A stretch of 51,888 bases of DNA, taken from NCBI GenBank assembly GCA_026707905.1, contig JAPOVY010000069.1:1-51888 (forward strand), written 5' to 3'. Below, piece by piece: positions 9,050 through 17,573 of the stretch. A model generated the notes under the pieces. It searched no databases, had not been told where the DNA came from, and saw nothing but the letters and a program-made list of their open reading frames with translations. A program made the translations under genes and the position numbers. Source of the DNA: Gammaproteobacteria bacterium (GTDB taxonomy: Bacteria > Pseudomonadota > Gammaproteobacteria > Pseudomonadales > Azotimanducaceae). Each line of letters begins with the position of its first letter. The stretch's first letter is position 1.

Positions 9050-9862
9050 CTAAATCAGATCTGCCGGTTCGAGCTTGAATTCAGAAATCACTTCATCCGC
9101 GTAAGCAATTCGACCCGTTATTTCGTTGGGATCGCCGTTGCAGAGACGCAGGCAAGCTTCAGCCATGTGCTCTACCGGTGTAACTCGATCCTTGTTAGCC
9201 TCGTTGATTAACTTGTGGTGCACGACACCAGGTGTCGCGACCAGCCCTGGTGAGATGACATTGATACCGACACCCGTACCAAAAGTTTCCTGTGCGAGAC
9301 CTGTCGTAAACCGTTCAAGCGCTGCTTTACACATCCCATACACAGTGCCGCCATGCCCTCCTGGCGCTTTTGCGACTGGATGAATGGCCGCATGCGATGA
9401 AATGTTCAAGACCCAACCGCGACCTCGCTCTAGCATGCCTGGTAAGCACATCTGTGCGAGCTCGAACGGTGCCCACACCTGCACGTCCATCATCGTACGA
9501 AAACGTTTTTCGGCGAATTCAACGACCGGGATGAACCAGGTTACGGCGGCGTTGTTGACCAAGACATCAACTTGACCGTAGTGATCGATGGCTTGCTCGA
9601 TCAATCCGCGTCGATCGGTTTCGTCAGCCAAGTTCGACTTAATGGCAACTGCTTCGCCACCCGCGTCAGTAATCGTCTTAACCGTCTGTTTGATCGTACC
9701 TTCAAGAAAGTGATCTGATTCTTCTACAGTTCGTGCGGATACAACGACTTTAGCGCCTTCCATCGCAAATCGACGTGCGATAGCCTCGCCAATACCTCGA
9801 CTCGCGCCTGTAACGACGGCGACCTGTCCTGCTAAGACACCGTTCTTGTTTACTTCCGCCAT
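9050..9862 (-). CDS. Short-chain dehydrogenase/reductase (SDR)
   Basis: The 270-residue protein is a classical SDR. It has the Rossmann motif VVTGASRGIGEAIA near residue 17, VLVNNAAVTWF near 105, a catalytic serine in LNISSHAA near 155 and the YxxxK pair in YGMCKAALERF near 175. An insertion after the first strand-helix unit (SDHFLEGTIKQTV) resembles SDRs related to hydroxysteroid dehydrogenase-like proteins. It oxidises or reduces a hydroxyl/carbonyl group with NAD(P). It lies between alanine racemase (34 bp upstream) and the class III aminotransferase, most likely in one operon, so it may act on the same carbon skeleton as the aminotransferase. Confidence 0.9.
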   Translation of the reverse strand: MAEVNKNGVLAGQVAVVTGASRGIGEAIARRFAMEGAKVVVSARTVEESDHFLEGTIKQTVKTITDAGGEAVAIKSNLADETDRRGLIEQAIDHYGQVDVLVNNAAVTWFIPVVEFAEKRFRTMMDVQVWAPFELAQMCLPGMLERGRGWVLNISSHAAIHPVAKAPGGHGGTVYGMCKAALERFTTGLAQETFGTGVGINVISPGLVATPGVVHHKLINEANKDRVTPVEHMAEACLRLCNGDPNEITGRIAYADEVISEFKLEPADLI

Positions 9863-9896
9863 GAGATTCTCGCACCGGTTTTAAAAAGATGTGCAG

Positions 9897-10937
9897 TTAT
9901 ACATACAGCCTTTTAACGCGTTTTCCAAGACCCGTCAAAAACTCATAGCCGAGTGAATTTGCCGATTTCGCGACGTCGTCACAGTCGATATTCTTGCCGA
10001 AAAACTCTACCCAGTCTCCAATTTTCAGTTCTGGACACGCCGTCACATCTAGGTGCGTCACATCCATAGAAATGTAACCTCGAATCGGTAGCAGCTTCTC
10101 ACCAAAAGCAAAGTTGCCACAGTTTGAGAGAACCCGTGGAACACCGTCTGCGTATCCGATACCGACAACTGCGATACGTGTAGGCGCTTCGCAGGTGTAG
10201 GATCGACCATAGCCAATGCTTGTCCCGGCTTCGATGTCCCGTATTGAAAGCACTCTTGCCTCACACGTCGCGACAATCGAAGTGGGATTTTCGCGCTTGG
10301 AAAAGGGGTTTGCTCCATATAAACCGATACCGGGACGAGCGATGTCACCTTGGAATCGTGCACCCATCAGCGTACCCGCAGAGTTTCCGATACTTGTGCG
10401 AACGCCTTTGAGTTGACGCGTTACGCCGTGGAACCGCTCGAGCTGTTCTTCGTTGAATGGATCGTCCGGGTCATCTGCGCACGCTAGGTGTGTCATCAAC
10501 AGATGCAAGTTCTCGGACATTAATTGAGCCACTTTAATTGATTGGAAAGGAATCCCCAATCGTTCCATGCCCGTATCAATATGAACTGCAAAGCGCTGCC
10601 GCGACGCCCTCTGTGCAACTTCGAGTAGCTCAACGTCATTGATTACGGGTATACATCCTGCATCTAGCGTCGCCTGAATGCCTTCTAGGCTTAAAGGGGG
10701 CTCGAATACGTATCTATCTGCATTGACTTGAGGTCTTATCTCGAGCGCTTCGTCAAGTGTTGCGACGAAAAATGAACGACATCCTTCTGCAATGAGTCGT
10801 TCAACCACAGGCGCTGCGCCTAATCCATATCCGTTAGCTTTAACGACGGCGCCAACTTCTCCTTCGGCGCACGATTGAAATAGCCGATAGTTGCTGACGA
10901 GTGCGTCCAGATCGACTCGCACACGCGCAAAACTCAT
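9897..10937 (-). CDS. alr: Alanine racemase
   Basis: The start is the ATG at 10937, preceded by GAGGA at a good distance; it gives 346 residues beginning MSFARVRVDLDALVSNY, matching the family start. An upstream GTG at 11000 would add 21 unlikely residues and nearly abut the divergent gene. The PLP lysine is in AVVKANGYGLG (Lys33), the catalytic tyrosine in GIGYADGVPR (Tyr262), and GYISMDVTHLDVT closes the active site. It interconverts L- and D-alanine for peptidoglycan or, given its operon with an SDR and an aminotransferase, for D-amino acid catabolism. Only 68 bp separate it from the divergent hydrolase start. Confidence 0.95.
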   Translation of the reverse strand: MSFARVRVDLDALVSNYRLFQSCAEGEVGAVVKANGYGLGAAPVVERLIAEGCRSFFVATLDEALEIRPQVNADRYVFEPPLSLEGIQATLDAGCIPVINDVELLEVAQRASRQRFAVHIDTGMERLGIPFQSIKVAQLMSENLHLLMTHLACADDPDDPFNEEQLERFHGVTRQLKGVRTSIGNSAGTLMGARFQGDIARPGIGLYGANPFSKRENPTSIVATCEARVLSIRDIEAGTSIGYGRSYTCEAPTRIAVVGIGYADGVPRVLSNCGNFAFGEKLLPIRGYISMDVTHLDVTACPELKIGDWVEFFGKNIDCDDVAKSANSLGYEFLTGLGKRVKRLYV

Positions 10938-11005
10938 ATCACAGTCCTCATCGCGCAAGTGGGCGCTTGCGATAATCGCTCCTGAGTGAAAACCAGGCAA
11001 TAATC

Positions 11006-11917
11006 TTGCGCAAACTCCTATTCTCGATAACTTGCTTTCTCGCGGTAAATGTCATGGCCGATGTATTTGATCTCGTTGAACATCACATGGTGGACAACGA
11101 CGGTGTCGCAATTCATTATGTCACTGTTGGACCAATAGATGCACCACTTGTCGTGATGATTCACGGTTTCCCAGATTACTGGTACACGTGGCGTGAACAA
11201 ATGGATGCGCTACGTTCTGACTATCGCGTACTCGCTGTGGATCTCAGAGGTTACAACCGATCGGCGAAGCCTCAAGGGGTGGACAACTACACGCTGGACA
11301 AAGTGGGTAGCGACGTTGCAGCGGTCATCGCCGCACAAGAACAACCCTCAGCCACTGTCGTTGGACATGATTGGGGAGGTGCGGTTGCTTGGTCTATCGC
11401 AATGAACTTACCGGCAATCGTCGAGAACCTGATCATCTTGAACTTACCGCATCCTCGTGGCTTGGCTCGAGAACTTGCGAACTCAGAGGAACAACAGAGA
11501 GCTAGCCAATACGCCTTCGATTTTCAGAATCCTGATGCTCACAAGATGCTTACACCAGAGGCGTTGGTCGGCGTCAGTCAAAGACTCTCAGATGATAAGG
11601 TCAAGGGACGCTACCTTGAGGCGTTTCAACGTTCCGATATGGAAGCGATGTTGAACTACTACAAAGCGAACTATCCGAAACCAGGCGAGGAGTTCATGCC
11701 GGAGTATCCAAACGTCGAGGTCCCGGTGCTAATGTTCCACGGGCTTCAGGACGGCGCGTTGCTTCCCGGCGCGCTTAACGATACGTGGCAATGGGTCAGC
11801 AATTCGCTTACTCTTGTCACGATTCCGAACGCCGGTCATTGGGTGCAGAGCGATGCCGTCGACGACGTCAATCACGTAATGGTTGACTGGCTAAAACGCC
11901 GCTATCCTAGGAGTTGA
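11006..11917 (+). CDS. Secreted alpha/beta hydrolase, epoxide hydrolase-like
   Basis: The frame begins at a TTG (11006) with a signal peptide (MRKLLFSITCFLAVNVMA, cleavage before DVFDL), giving 303 residues. The alpha/beta hydrolase core shows the oxyanion motif MIHGFPDYWYTW near residue 51, the nucleophile elbow VVGHDWGGAVAW with Asp122 as nucleophile, and the C-terminal catalytic histidine in NAGHWVQSD. An aspartate nucleophile with HGFP fits epoxide hydrolases or haloalkane dehalogenases rather than serine esterases. A periplasmic or secreted location is inferred. Its last 11 bp overlap the end of the convergent flavoprotein gene. Confidence 0.88.
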   Translation: MRKLLFSITCFLAVNVMADVFDLVEHHMVDNDGVAIHYVTVGPIDAPLVVMIHGFPDYWYTWREQMDALRSDYRVLAVDLRGYNRSAKPQGVDNYTLDKVGSDVAAVIAAQEQPSATVVGHDWGGAVAWSIAMNLPAIVENLIILNLPHPRGLARELANSEEQQRASQYAFDFQNPDAHKMLTPEALVGVSQRLSDDKVKGRYLEAFQRSDMEAMLNYYKANYPKPGEEFMPEYPNVEVPVLMFHGLQDGALLPGALNDTWQWVSNSLTLVTIPNAGHWVQSDAVDDVNHVMVDWLKRRYPRS

Positions 11918-13511
11918 TCAGTACACCTGGATTCAGGTTTCCAGCGGGATCGAGGGTTCCTTTGATCGCCTGAAGCATGTCGCCAAATTGGTCTGGACGC
12001 TGACGTTCCCAGGCTTCTTTATGCATGCGACCAACCGCGTGGTGGTGCGTCACGGTACCGCCAGCATCGACTATCGCATCGTTTGCGGCGGTCTTGATCG
12101 CATACCAAATCGCATTTTCTTCGCCAATTGGCACTGGACCAGAGAACGTGTAATACGGGGCTGGTCCATCAGGGTATACATGTGTAAAGCGACAACCTAA
12201 GGTCGCTCCTTGACCGATTGATTCCTTCAATACCGTGCCTACCCTTGTGCGAATGGTCTCATCGAAACTTGGCCAACGCTCCCACGTAATGGCCGTCTCA
12301 AACGTATCCGATAACACACCTAAGCCGAGGTGGGTACCTGCGTTCACACCGATAAATGCGTTCCGCCAAGCACCTACCGATCCTCCGCGACCCGTCGCAC
12401 TCCCGGTACCATCATCAACAACGACAGCTTGGTCATCAATCATTCCACCATGGTCGCGAGCGATCGCAACTGCCTGTTCTATGAAATAGCGTTGCGGTAT
12501 ATCCGCAGATTCAAACCCGATGATCAATAACGCATTTGATCCAGTCACGCCTGCGGATAGCTGAGCTTCAACGGGATCAAGAATCCGCAAATTGGCCGGG
12601 TGCAACTTGGTTTGAACGATGGCTCTCACCGCCTCGGTCCCTTCGTGCCAATCGCGGAAGAGCACCCCTGCAGATGCCCGATACTTTGGGCGCTTCTGCA
12701 ACCTTAGCCAACACGAAGAAATGATTCCAAGCGTACCTTCAGACCCAATGATCATGCGATCGGGACTCGGTCCTGCGCCGCTTCCAGGCAGACGTCTACT
12801 TTCGTACCAACCCGCCGGCGACAACATTCTTATCGACTCTACAAAATCGTCGATGTGCGTGTGATTTGTCGCGTAGTGACCACCGGAACGAGTAGCAACC
12901 CAACCGCCAACCGTTGACCAAGGGAACGACTGTGGGAAGTGGCGCAAAGTTAAGCCCCTGGTTTTTAATTGGGCTTCCAAGTCAGGACCATAGATACCCG
13001 CTTGAAGATTTGCGGCACGCGACACCTCGTCAATCTCGAGAATTCTGTTCAATCGCTCAAGGTCTATTGATACTGCATATTCAGATTCTTTAGGTACATT
13101 GAGACCCCACACGACACTCGTTCCGCCACCGTATGGGATGGTGACGATGTTGTTTGAGACACACCATTCGAGTACTTTCTCCAGCTCTTCCTCCGAGCTC
13201 GGATATGCAACCGCGTCTGGCGGTTCGTCAAACTGCGCTCTGATTGCCTTCAGGAGTTCCAACGAATGTCCACCGTATGTGTGCGTAATGCGATCAACCT
13301 TCGCGTCGGTGACGAAGTCTTCTAGTGAAGAAGGTACTGTAAGTCTCGATGAGCGTAGCCGAATACTGTCGATACTCGGAATGGGTGGCGGCGACATCTC
13401 AACACCGGTACGTTTTGACGCTGCCTTCGCCGCTGCGAGACGTACTTCATCTGTCGGTTCATCTGAAACATGACCCCATGTCCAGAAACTTCGACGTTCA
13501 GCATTGGTCAT
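11907..13511 (-). CDS. FAD-binding oxidase, alkyldihydroxyacetonephosphate synthase-like
   Basis: The 534-residue protein has the vanillyl-alcohol-oxidase FAD fold: PSSEEELEKVLEWCVSNN and IPYGGGTSVVWGL (about residues 100-130) bind FAD, and FPWSTVGGWVATRSGGHYA (about 195-215) continues the domain. The cap domain carries GSEGTLGIIS. The C-terminal HHHAVGRMHKEAW is a strong match to alkyldihydroxyacetonephosphate synthases (AGPS), which form ether-lipid bonds. Bacterial homologues often have unknown substrates, so ether-lipid formation is only possible here. It converges with, and overlaps by 11 bp, the secreted hydrolase gene. Confidence 0.9.
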   Translation of the reverse strand: MTNAERRSFWTWGHVSDEPTDEVRLAAAKAASKRTGVEMSPPPIPSIDSIRLRSSRLTVPSSLEDFVTDAKVDRITHTYGGHSLELLKAIRAQFDEPPDAVAYPSSEEELEKVLEWCVSNNIVTIPYGGGTSVVWGLNVPKESEYAVSIDLERLNRILEIDEVSRAANLQAGIYGPDLEAQLKTRGLTLRHFPQSFPWSTVGGWVATRSGGHYATNHTHIDDFVESIRMLSPAGWYESRRLPGSGAGPSPDRMIIGSEGTLGIISSCWLRLQKRPKYRASAGVLFRDWHEGTEAVRAIVQTKLHPANLRILDPVEAQLSAGVTGSNALLIIGFESADIPQRYFIEQAVAIARDHGGMIDDQAVVVDDGTGSATGRGGSVGAWRNAFIGVNAGTHLGLGVLSDTFETAITWERWPSFDETIRTRVGTVLKESIGQGATLGCRFTHVYPDGPAPYYTFSGPVPIGEENAIWYAIKTAANDAIVDAGGTVTHHHAVGRMHKEAWERQRPDQFGDMLQAIKGTLDPAGNLNPGVLINS

Positions 13512-13982
13512 CTAGCCGTTCCGAAAACTATCACGTGAGCAATTTTCACCGATGACGATCGAGTGACCGTTGATGATCGAGTCCGTTTACACCAAGGTTG
13601 TCATAAAACGCGGATCGATAGAAATAAGTTGTCGTTCGCCCACGCCTCTCATCAAACATGCGTACGGCGTCTCGCACCTATTCTGCTACGGCCATTTCTG
13701 TAAGGCGTATCTACGAATTTACCGAAGTGTTTGTAAAGAAGAGTGTCAGCGAACCTAGAATTGATATGTTATAACGTACCACCCCTCTAGCGTATCGACG
13801 TCAAACGGTTGTTTCGATCCGTGCCTTTCGTCCATGCGCAATCCAGTCACTTCGTGCGGTGCCGCTTTTGAAACCAAGTGCTCGTTCGCCGTTCGGCAGT
13901 TCTTTTCGAGCGACGCCTGTCCTAGTCAAGAATGCGCAGCATGAGTCCCTAAGGTAAACACTTGGTGTTGACCACTTTAGGC
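13512..13982. other. 471-bp intergenic region carrying a Zur-like site
   Basis: No gene is supported; a 62-codon open frame at 13570-13758 has no recognisable content. Notable elements are a short imperfect direct repeat around GATCGAGT (about 13556 and 13577) and the Zur-like palindrome at 13763-13780, annotated separately. The remaining 200 bp to the small secreted protein would be a long 5' leader. Confidence 0.5.
13763..13780 (+). promoter_or_regulatory. Zur-like operator upstream of the first zinc receptor locus
   Basis: GATATGTTATAACGTACC has a perfect 8-bp palindromic core GTTATAAC (13768-13775) with ATG/CGT flanks. This resembles Zur boxes, which combine GTTATA and TATAAC half-sites; here the half-sites overlap rather than being separated by one base as at 18013-18025. 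It lies about 200 bp upstream of the small His/Cys protein and 530 bp upstream of the receptor gene. Moderate support, strengthened by the second site. Confidence 0.5.
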
Positions 13983-14243
13983 ATGCGTCGATTTACGTGC
14001 TTCGTCGCGCTGGTATTTTGCGTCGTTCAGGTAATCGCTGACACGCATCTACACCTTGACGAGCATGACGAGGGTGACTGCACGGTCTGTTCGATCGTAG
14101 AACCCGGATCGGTTGTAGAGATAGGCAGACCGAATGCCCAAATCTGGCGTTGGCACCTCGTTGAAGGCTCGCCGACGTATGCAGTAGCACTTCCTGCGCG
14201 GCTATATGCGCTCGATTGGTCACGCGCCCCTCCCATCTCCTGA
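13983..14243 (+). CDS. Small secreted His/Cys protein upstream of the ZnuD-like receptor
   Basis: With the ATG at 13983 the product is 86 residues; a TTG at 13962 would only lengthen the N-terminus. A signal peptide (MRRFTCFVALVFCVVQVIA) is followed at once by a metal-ligand cluster, THLHLDEHDEGDCTVC, with His22, His24, His28, Asp26/29/32, Cys33 and Cys36. The remainder is hydrophobic and ends WSRAPPIS; small DUF2946-like metal-associated proteins often end in a similar R-A-P-P motif, though I cannot confirm membership. The gene lies 68 bp before the receptor gene on the same strand, downstream of a Zur-like site, so a periplasmic zinc chaperone or accessory role is inferred. Confidence 0.7.
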   Translation: MRRFTCFVALVFCVVQVIADTHLHLDEHDEGDCTVCSIVEPGSVVEIGRPNAQIWRWHLVEGSPTYAVALPARLYALDWSRAPPIS

Positions 14244-14311
14244 CAAGACCTTAAACAAGCGCGCTCGCCGTTTACGGTCGCGCACACCTGTTCGCAAATC
14301 GGAGATAAACA

Positions 14312-16483
14312 ATGAAACTTAAACAACCTGTTATTTGGGCAGCGATGTCATGCCTCGCGATCGCCGCGATCGCCCAAGACGGCTCTTCCGAAGATGATTC
14401 GGACGTTATTGAAGAAGTCGTCGTCAAGGCGCACCCCCTCGGGCAAGACGGACTTGCACAACCGAGCGACGTTCTGGATGCTGACGAACTAGAACTGAAG
14501 GCGGTGGACAACATCGGTGCGACGGTCGGTACTACGCCAGGTGTTCACAACAGCTCGTATGGCGTTGGCGCAGGTCGACCTGTCATTCATGGCCTTAGTC
14601 GCGCCCGTGTTAGGGTCATGGCGGACCAGATTGACACCCTCGACGTTTCCGTTAGCAGCGAAGACCATGCGGTCACGGTCGACCCCATTGTCGTCGAACG
14701 GATTGAAATCCTGAAGGGATCTTCCACGCTTCTCTATGGTTCCGGTGCGATCGGTGGCGTCATTGACATCCAAACTGGACGTATACCGAACGAGGTTCCC
14801 CAACGCGTGGAAGGCACGATTGATGTGCGCGGCACCGACAACGGAAACGGAGTGAATGGCTCCTTCCGACTCAATGGCGGTCAAGAGAACCTGGCGTGGC
14901 ACATCGACGCATTCTCGCGCGAGGCAGAGGACTACGACATCCCTGGATTAGCGGAATCTGCATATCAAATCGCTGCTGAGGAAGAGGAAACTCACCACGA
15001 TGAACACGATGATCATGAACATGAGCACGAAGACGCTGATCATCACGAGGAAGAGGAAGAACACGGCGAGGAAGCTCACGGATTTCTGCCCGGCAGCGGA
15101 GTTGAAAGTCGCGGCGGGTCCGTTGGCTTTTCCGTGGTCGGCGAACGAGGATTTGCCGGCGTATCCATTAGTCGACTAGATTCTGAGTACGGTATTCCTG
15201 GCCACAGCCACGCCCACCATGACCATGGGCACCACGACGAGGAAGAGCATCACGAAGAGGAAGAAGAACACCACGAAGAGGAAGAAGAACACCACGACGA
15301 AGAAGAGGAGATGCCGCCAGTCGTCGATCTTCTGCAGACACGCATCGACCTAGAAGCCGGTTTGGCTGACCCATTCGGCGCATTTGAGAATCTCAACTTC
15401 CGACTCGGTATCAATGACTACGAACACGCAGAGAACGAAGCGGGTGAAGTGGGGACCGTCTTTACGAACAATGCCTGGGAAGCACGCGCACAACTGACGC
15501 ATGGTTTGATGGGCAGCTGGAGCGGTACCTTCGGTCTTCAATTTGGCGATCGGGAGTTTTCCGTCGTAGGCGAAGAAGCCGCCACACCACCCGTGGACAC
15601 ATCCTCGTTCGGTCTCTTCTGGGCCGGCGAAAGGTCGCTTGGCGATCTCGGTCTTGAGGCCGGTCTTCGTTACGACCGTGTCAAGCACGACCCTCACGGA
15701 AATTCGAGCCGCGGATTCAACACCGCGAGTGCATCGATCGGACTGATCATGCCTCTAAACGAAAGTTGGTCCGGCACATTACTGGCCGACCTATCCTCCC
15801 GTGCGCCCGTCGGCGAGGAACTCTTTTCCGACAGCCCACACCCCGGTACAGGCGTCTTTGAGGTCGGCCACCCAGAGCTCGACCACGAAAGTGCGCGAAA
15901 CTTAAGCGCAACCTTGTCCGGTGGGGCAGAAGGCTGGTCCCTAAGCGGTACCTTCTACTACACGCTTTTCTCGGACTTCATCTACCAAGCAGCGACTGGC
16001 GAGGAGCGAGAGGAATTCGAAGTGTATCTGTATTCGCAAGCGGACGCGACATTTCCTGGATTTGAAGTGGAAGGGCGGGTGACGGTCGCCGAATGGGGAG
16101 ACCGGCGTCTCGAGCTAGGTGCGTTCTTCGACACTGTATCGCCGACACTTGACATCTCCGGGAATGACAATGTACCGCTTATTCCCCCTGATCGGATCGG
16201 CTTGAACCTAGCGTTCACGAGCGACCGCTTAAGGGCTAATGTTGAGTACATACGGGCTTCCGAGCAGGACGATGTTGCGGTACTTGAGTTGCCGTCAGAT
16301 TCCTACGCCGACTTGCGCGCACGCATCGCCTGGCGCGTACGTCCGGGTGATAGGACGGTCGACTTGTTCCTGGCAGGGCGTAACCTCACAGATGACGAGC
16401 AGCGCTTGCACACGTCCGTCGTCAAGGACTTAGCCCCTCAACCAGGACGCACAGTTGAAGCAGGGATGCGCTTGCGCTTCTGA
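14312..16483 (+). CDS. znuD: TonB-dependent outer-membrane receptor, ZnuD-like (zinc uptake), copy 1
   Basis: A 723-residue receptor with a signal peptide (to about residue 21) and GGAG ten bases before the ATG. The plug domain spans about 32-160, with a probable TonB box EEVVVKAHPL, GRPVIHGLSRARV and RIEILKGSSTLLYGSGAIGG. The rest is a beta-barrel ending in ERTVEAGMRLRF-like C-terminal aromatic closure. Two extracellular-loop insertions are extremely rich in His, Asp and Glu (residues about 222-257 and 298-333), as in neisserial and Acinetobacter ZnuD zinc receptors. It should bind zinc outside and move it across the outer membrane using TonB/ExbBD. It follows the small His/Cys protein gene and has a paralogue at 18052. 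Zinc specificity is inferred from loops and Zur-like sites. Confidence 0.85.
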   Translation: MKLKQPVIWAAMSCLAIAAIAQDGSSEDDSDVIEEVVVKAHPLGQDGLAQPSDVLDADELELKAVDNIGATVGTTPGVHNSSYGVGAGRPVIHGLSRARVRVMADQIDTLDVSVSSEDHAVTVDPIVVERIEILKGSSTLLYGSGAIGGVIDIQTGRIPNEVPQRVEGTIDVRGTDNGNGVNGSFRLNGGQENLAWHIDAFSREAEDYDIPGLAESAYQIAAEEEETHHDEHDDHEHEHEDADHHEEEEEHGEEAHGFLPGSGVESRGGSVGFSVVGERGFAGVSISRLDSEYGIPGHSHAHHDHGHHDEEEHHEEEEEHHEEEEEHHDEEEEMPPVVDLLQTRIDLEAGLADPFGAFENLNFRLGINDYEHAENEAGEVGTVFTNNAWEARAQLTHGLMGSWSGTFGLQFGDREFSVVGEEAATPPVDTSSFGLFWAGERSLGDLGLEAGLRYDRVKHDPHGNSSRGFNTASASIGLIMPLNESWSGTLLADLSSRAPVGEELFSDSPHPGTGVFEVGHPELDHESARNLSATLSGGAEGWSLSGTFYYTLFSDFIYQAATGEEREEFEVYLYSQADATFPGFEVEGRVTVAEWGDRRLELGAFFDTVSPTLDISGNDNVPLIPPDRIGLNLAFTSDRLRANVEYIRASEQDDVAVLELPSDSYADLRARIAWRVRPGDRTVDLFLAGRNLTDDEQRLHTSVVKDLAPQPGRTVEAGMRLRF
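15248..15310 (+). repeat. Three tandem 21-bp units encoding HHEEEEE heptads
   Basis: Units at 15248-15268, 15269-15289 and 15290-15310 differ at only a few bases and encode successive His-His-acidic heptads in the second loop of the receptor. Such in-frame repeats can expand or contract by slippage, changing the number of metal ligands without breaking the frame. Confidence 0.85.
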
Positions 16484-16508
16484 GAACGAGAACCCGTTTG
16501 AATCAGTA

Positions 16509-16538
16509 GATGGGAGTCTCCGCAGCGAGATTCCCATC
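16509..16538 (+). terminator. Hairpin after the first ZnuD-like receptor gene
   Basis: GATGGGAGTCTC (16509-16520) pairs with GAGATTCCCATC (16527-16538) over 12 bp with one G-U pair and a 6-nt loop, 26 bp after the receptor stop. It lacks a clear T tract, so it is a probable but not classic terminator. Confidence 0.5.
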
Positions 16539-16640
16539 GTACCGATAACTCGGACTGCAAAGAGTCGTGAAAATCGAAGTGGTTAAATCTTCGTGAAAAC
16601 GGCACGGTGACCGGTTTGATCCGGTTCGATGCGCCAGGTC

Positions 16641-17045
16641 CTACTCCAGACCGGGGATGACGTTCGCCTCGATCTTGTGACCATCAAGGTCATATACATA
16701 CGCGGCGTAGTAATCAGGTCCGTAGTCTGGTCGAATCCCTGGTGGACCCGCGCATGTTCCACCGGCTTCCAATGCGACCTGATAGAACTCGTCCACGGTC
16801 GCGCGACTTAAAGCTAGAAACGAAAAGTGCACGCCGTTGGCCGTCGACGCAGATTCTCCGTTGAAAGGCCGTTGCACCCAAAACTCCGGAAAAAACTTGC
16901 CATACGCTACAGCGAAATCCGGTACTTCATGCTGACGCGACGCACCGACCGTCGCCAAGACAACATCGTAAAACTCAATTGCCTCATCAAGTCGGTTCGT
17001 CCCAATAGAGACATGATTGATGATGCTTGGAATTTCATCGTTCAA
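16641..17045 (-). CDS. VOC/glyoxalase-fold protein
   Basis: The chosen start is a TTG (17045): a perfect AGGAGG lies seven bases upstream and the residues that follow (NDEIPSIINHVSIGTNRLDE) match the usual start of VOC proteins. The product is 134 residues. Two beta-alpha-beta-beta-beta halves carry the probable metal ligands His11 (INHVSIGT), His73 (GVHFSFLA) and Glu126 (DGHKIEANV). The family includes glyoxalases, extradiol dioxygenases and resistance proteins; the substrate here is unknown. The start overlaps the stop of the upstream Cys-rich protein gene as TTGA, so the two are translationally coupled. Its place between two zinc receptor genes may be coincidental. Confidence 0.85.
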   Translation of the reverse strand: MNDEIPSIINHVSIGTNRLDEAIEFYDVVLATVGASRQHEVPDFAVAYGKFFPEFWVQRPFNGESASTANGVHFSFLALSRATVDEFYQVALEAGGTCAGPPGIRPDYGPDYYAAYVYDLDGHKIEANVIPGLE

Positions 17046-17470
17046 GGCGTTTCCTCCTTTTCTACCTGACGCTCCACGCGACGGCATTCTTCAGTTTCAG
17101 TTCGTCGGTCTTCGATGAGCGTATCCCACTTGGGAATGACGCATCCGTAGACTCTTTCGAGGATCGGATCGACTTCGTCTGCGCGAATCAATTCGGGCAA
17201 CTCCTCGCTCATATCCATACGGCAATCTGCGAGCATCTTTCGTAGCTCGCGTGAACACTCAGCATGTGGCACGTCAAAACACGCTCTGAACTCAGGCGCG
17301 TCGCATACGACGTCGACCATTTGATTGGACATCATGGCGAACATTGCGTCAACACGTATGGGTGGCGGCGTGCGCTCTTCTTCAGAAATGGAGAATCCGC
17401 TCAATACGAGTACAAGACCACCGAGAAATACGTTGGTAAATTGTCGCCGTGTTCGCTCATAGACTGCCAT
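17042..17470 (-). CDS. Cys-rich secreted or membrane-anchored protein of unknown function
   Basis: I do not recognise this 142-residue protein. AGGA precedes the ATG. An N-terminal hydrophobic segment (about residues 12-28, FTNVFLGGLVLVLSGFSI) is a signal peptide or anchor. The mature part holds six cysteines (VVCDAPEFRACFDVPHAEC, then ADC, YGC and EEC) between charged helices and ends in a highly charged tail. The even cysteine count suggests disulfide bonding in the periplasm. The stop overlaps the start of the VOC gene (TTGA), so both come from one transcript. No catalytic motif is seen. Confidence 0.7.
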   Translation of the reverse strand: MAVYERTRRQFTNVFLGGLVLVLSGFSISEEERTPPPIRVDAMFAMMSNQMVDVVCDAPEFRACFDVPHAECSRELRKMLADCRMDMSEELPELIRADEVDPILERVYGCVIPKWDTLIEDRRTETEECRRVERQVEKEETP

Positions 17471-17522
17471 TCAATCCTCATTCTCGACTTTGCCTGTCCT
17501 AGTTTAACTAGGTAGGTTTTGG

Positions 17523-17546
17523 ACGGAGGGAGATCCTACCCTCCGT
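17523..17546. repeat. Perfect 8-bp G/C-rich inverted repeat between divergent genes
   Basis: ACGGAGGG (17523-17530) is mirrored by CCCTCCGT (17539-17546) with an 8-nt loop, and TTTTT follows at 17556-17560. It looks like an intrinsic terminator but sits between two divergent starts, so an operator or a leader attenuator for the thioesterase gene is equally likely. Confidence 0.5.
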
Positions 17547-17573
17547 AGAATCAAGTTTTTGTCCGGGCTAACG

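Noticed and set aside
13570-13758. 62-codon plus-strand frame before the zinc locus
   Set aside because: No motif or ribosome site; the region is better explained as control sequence.
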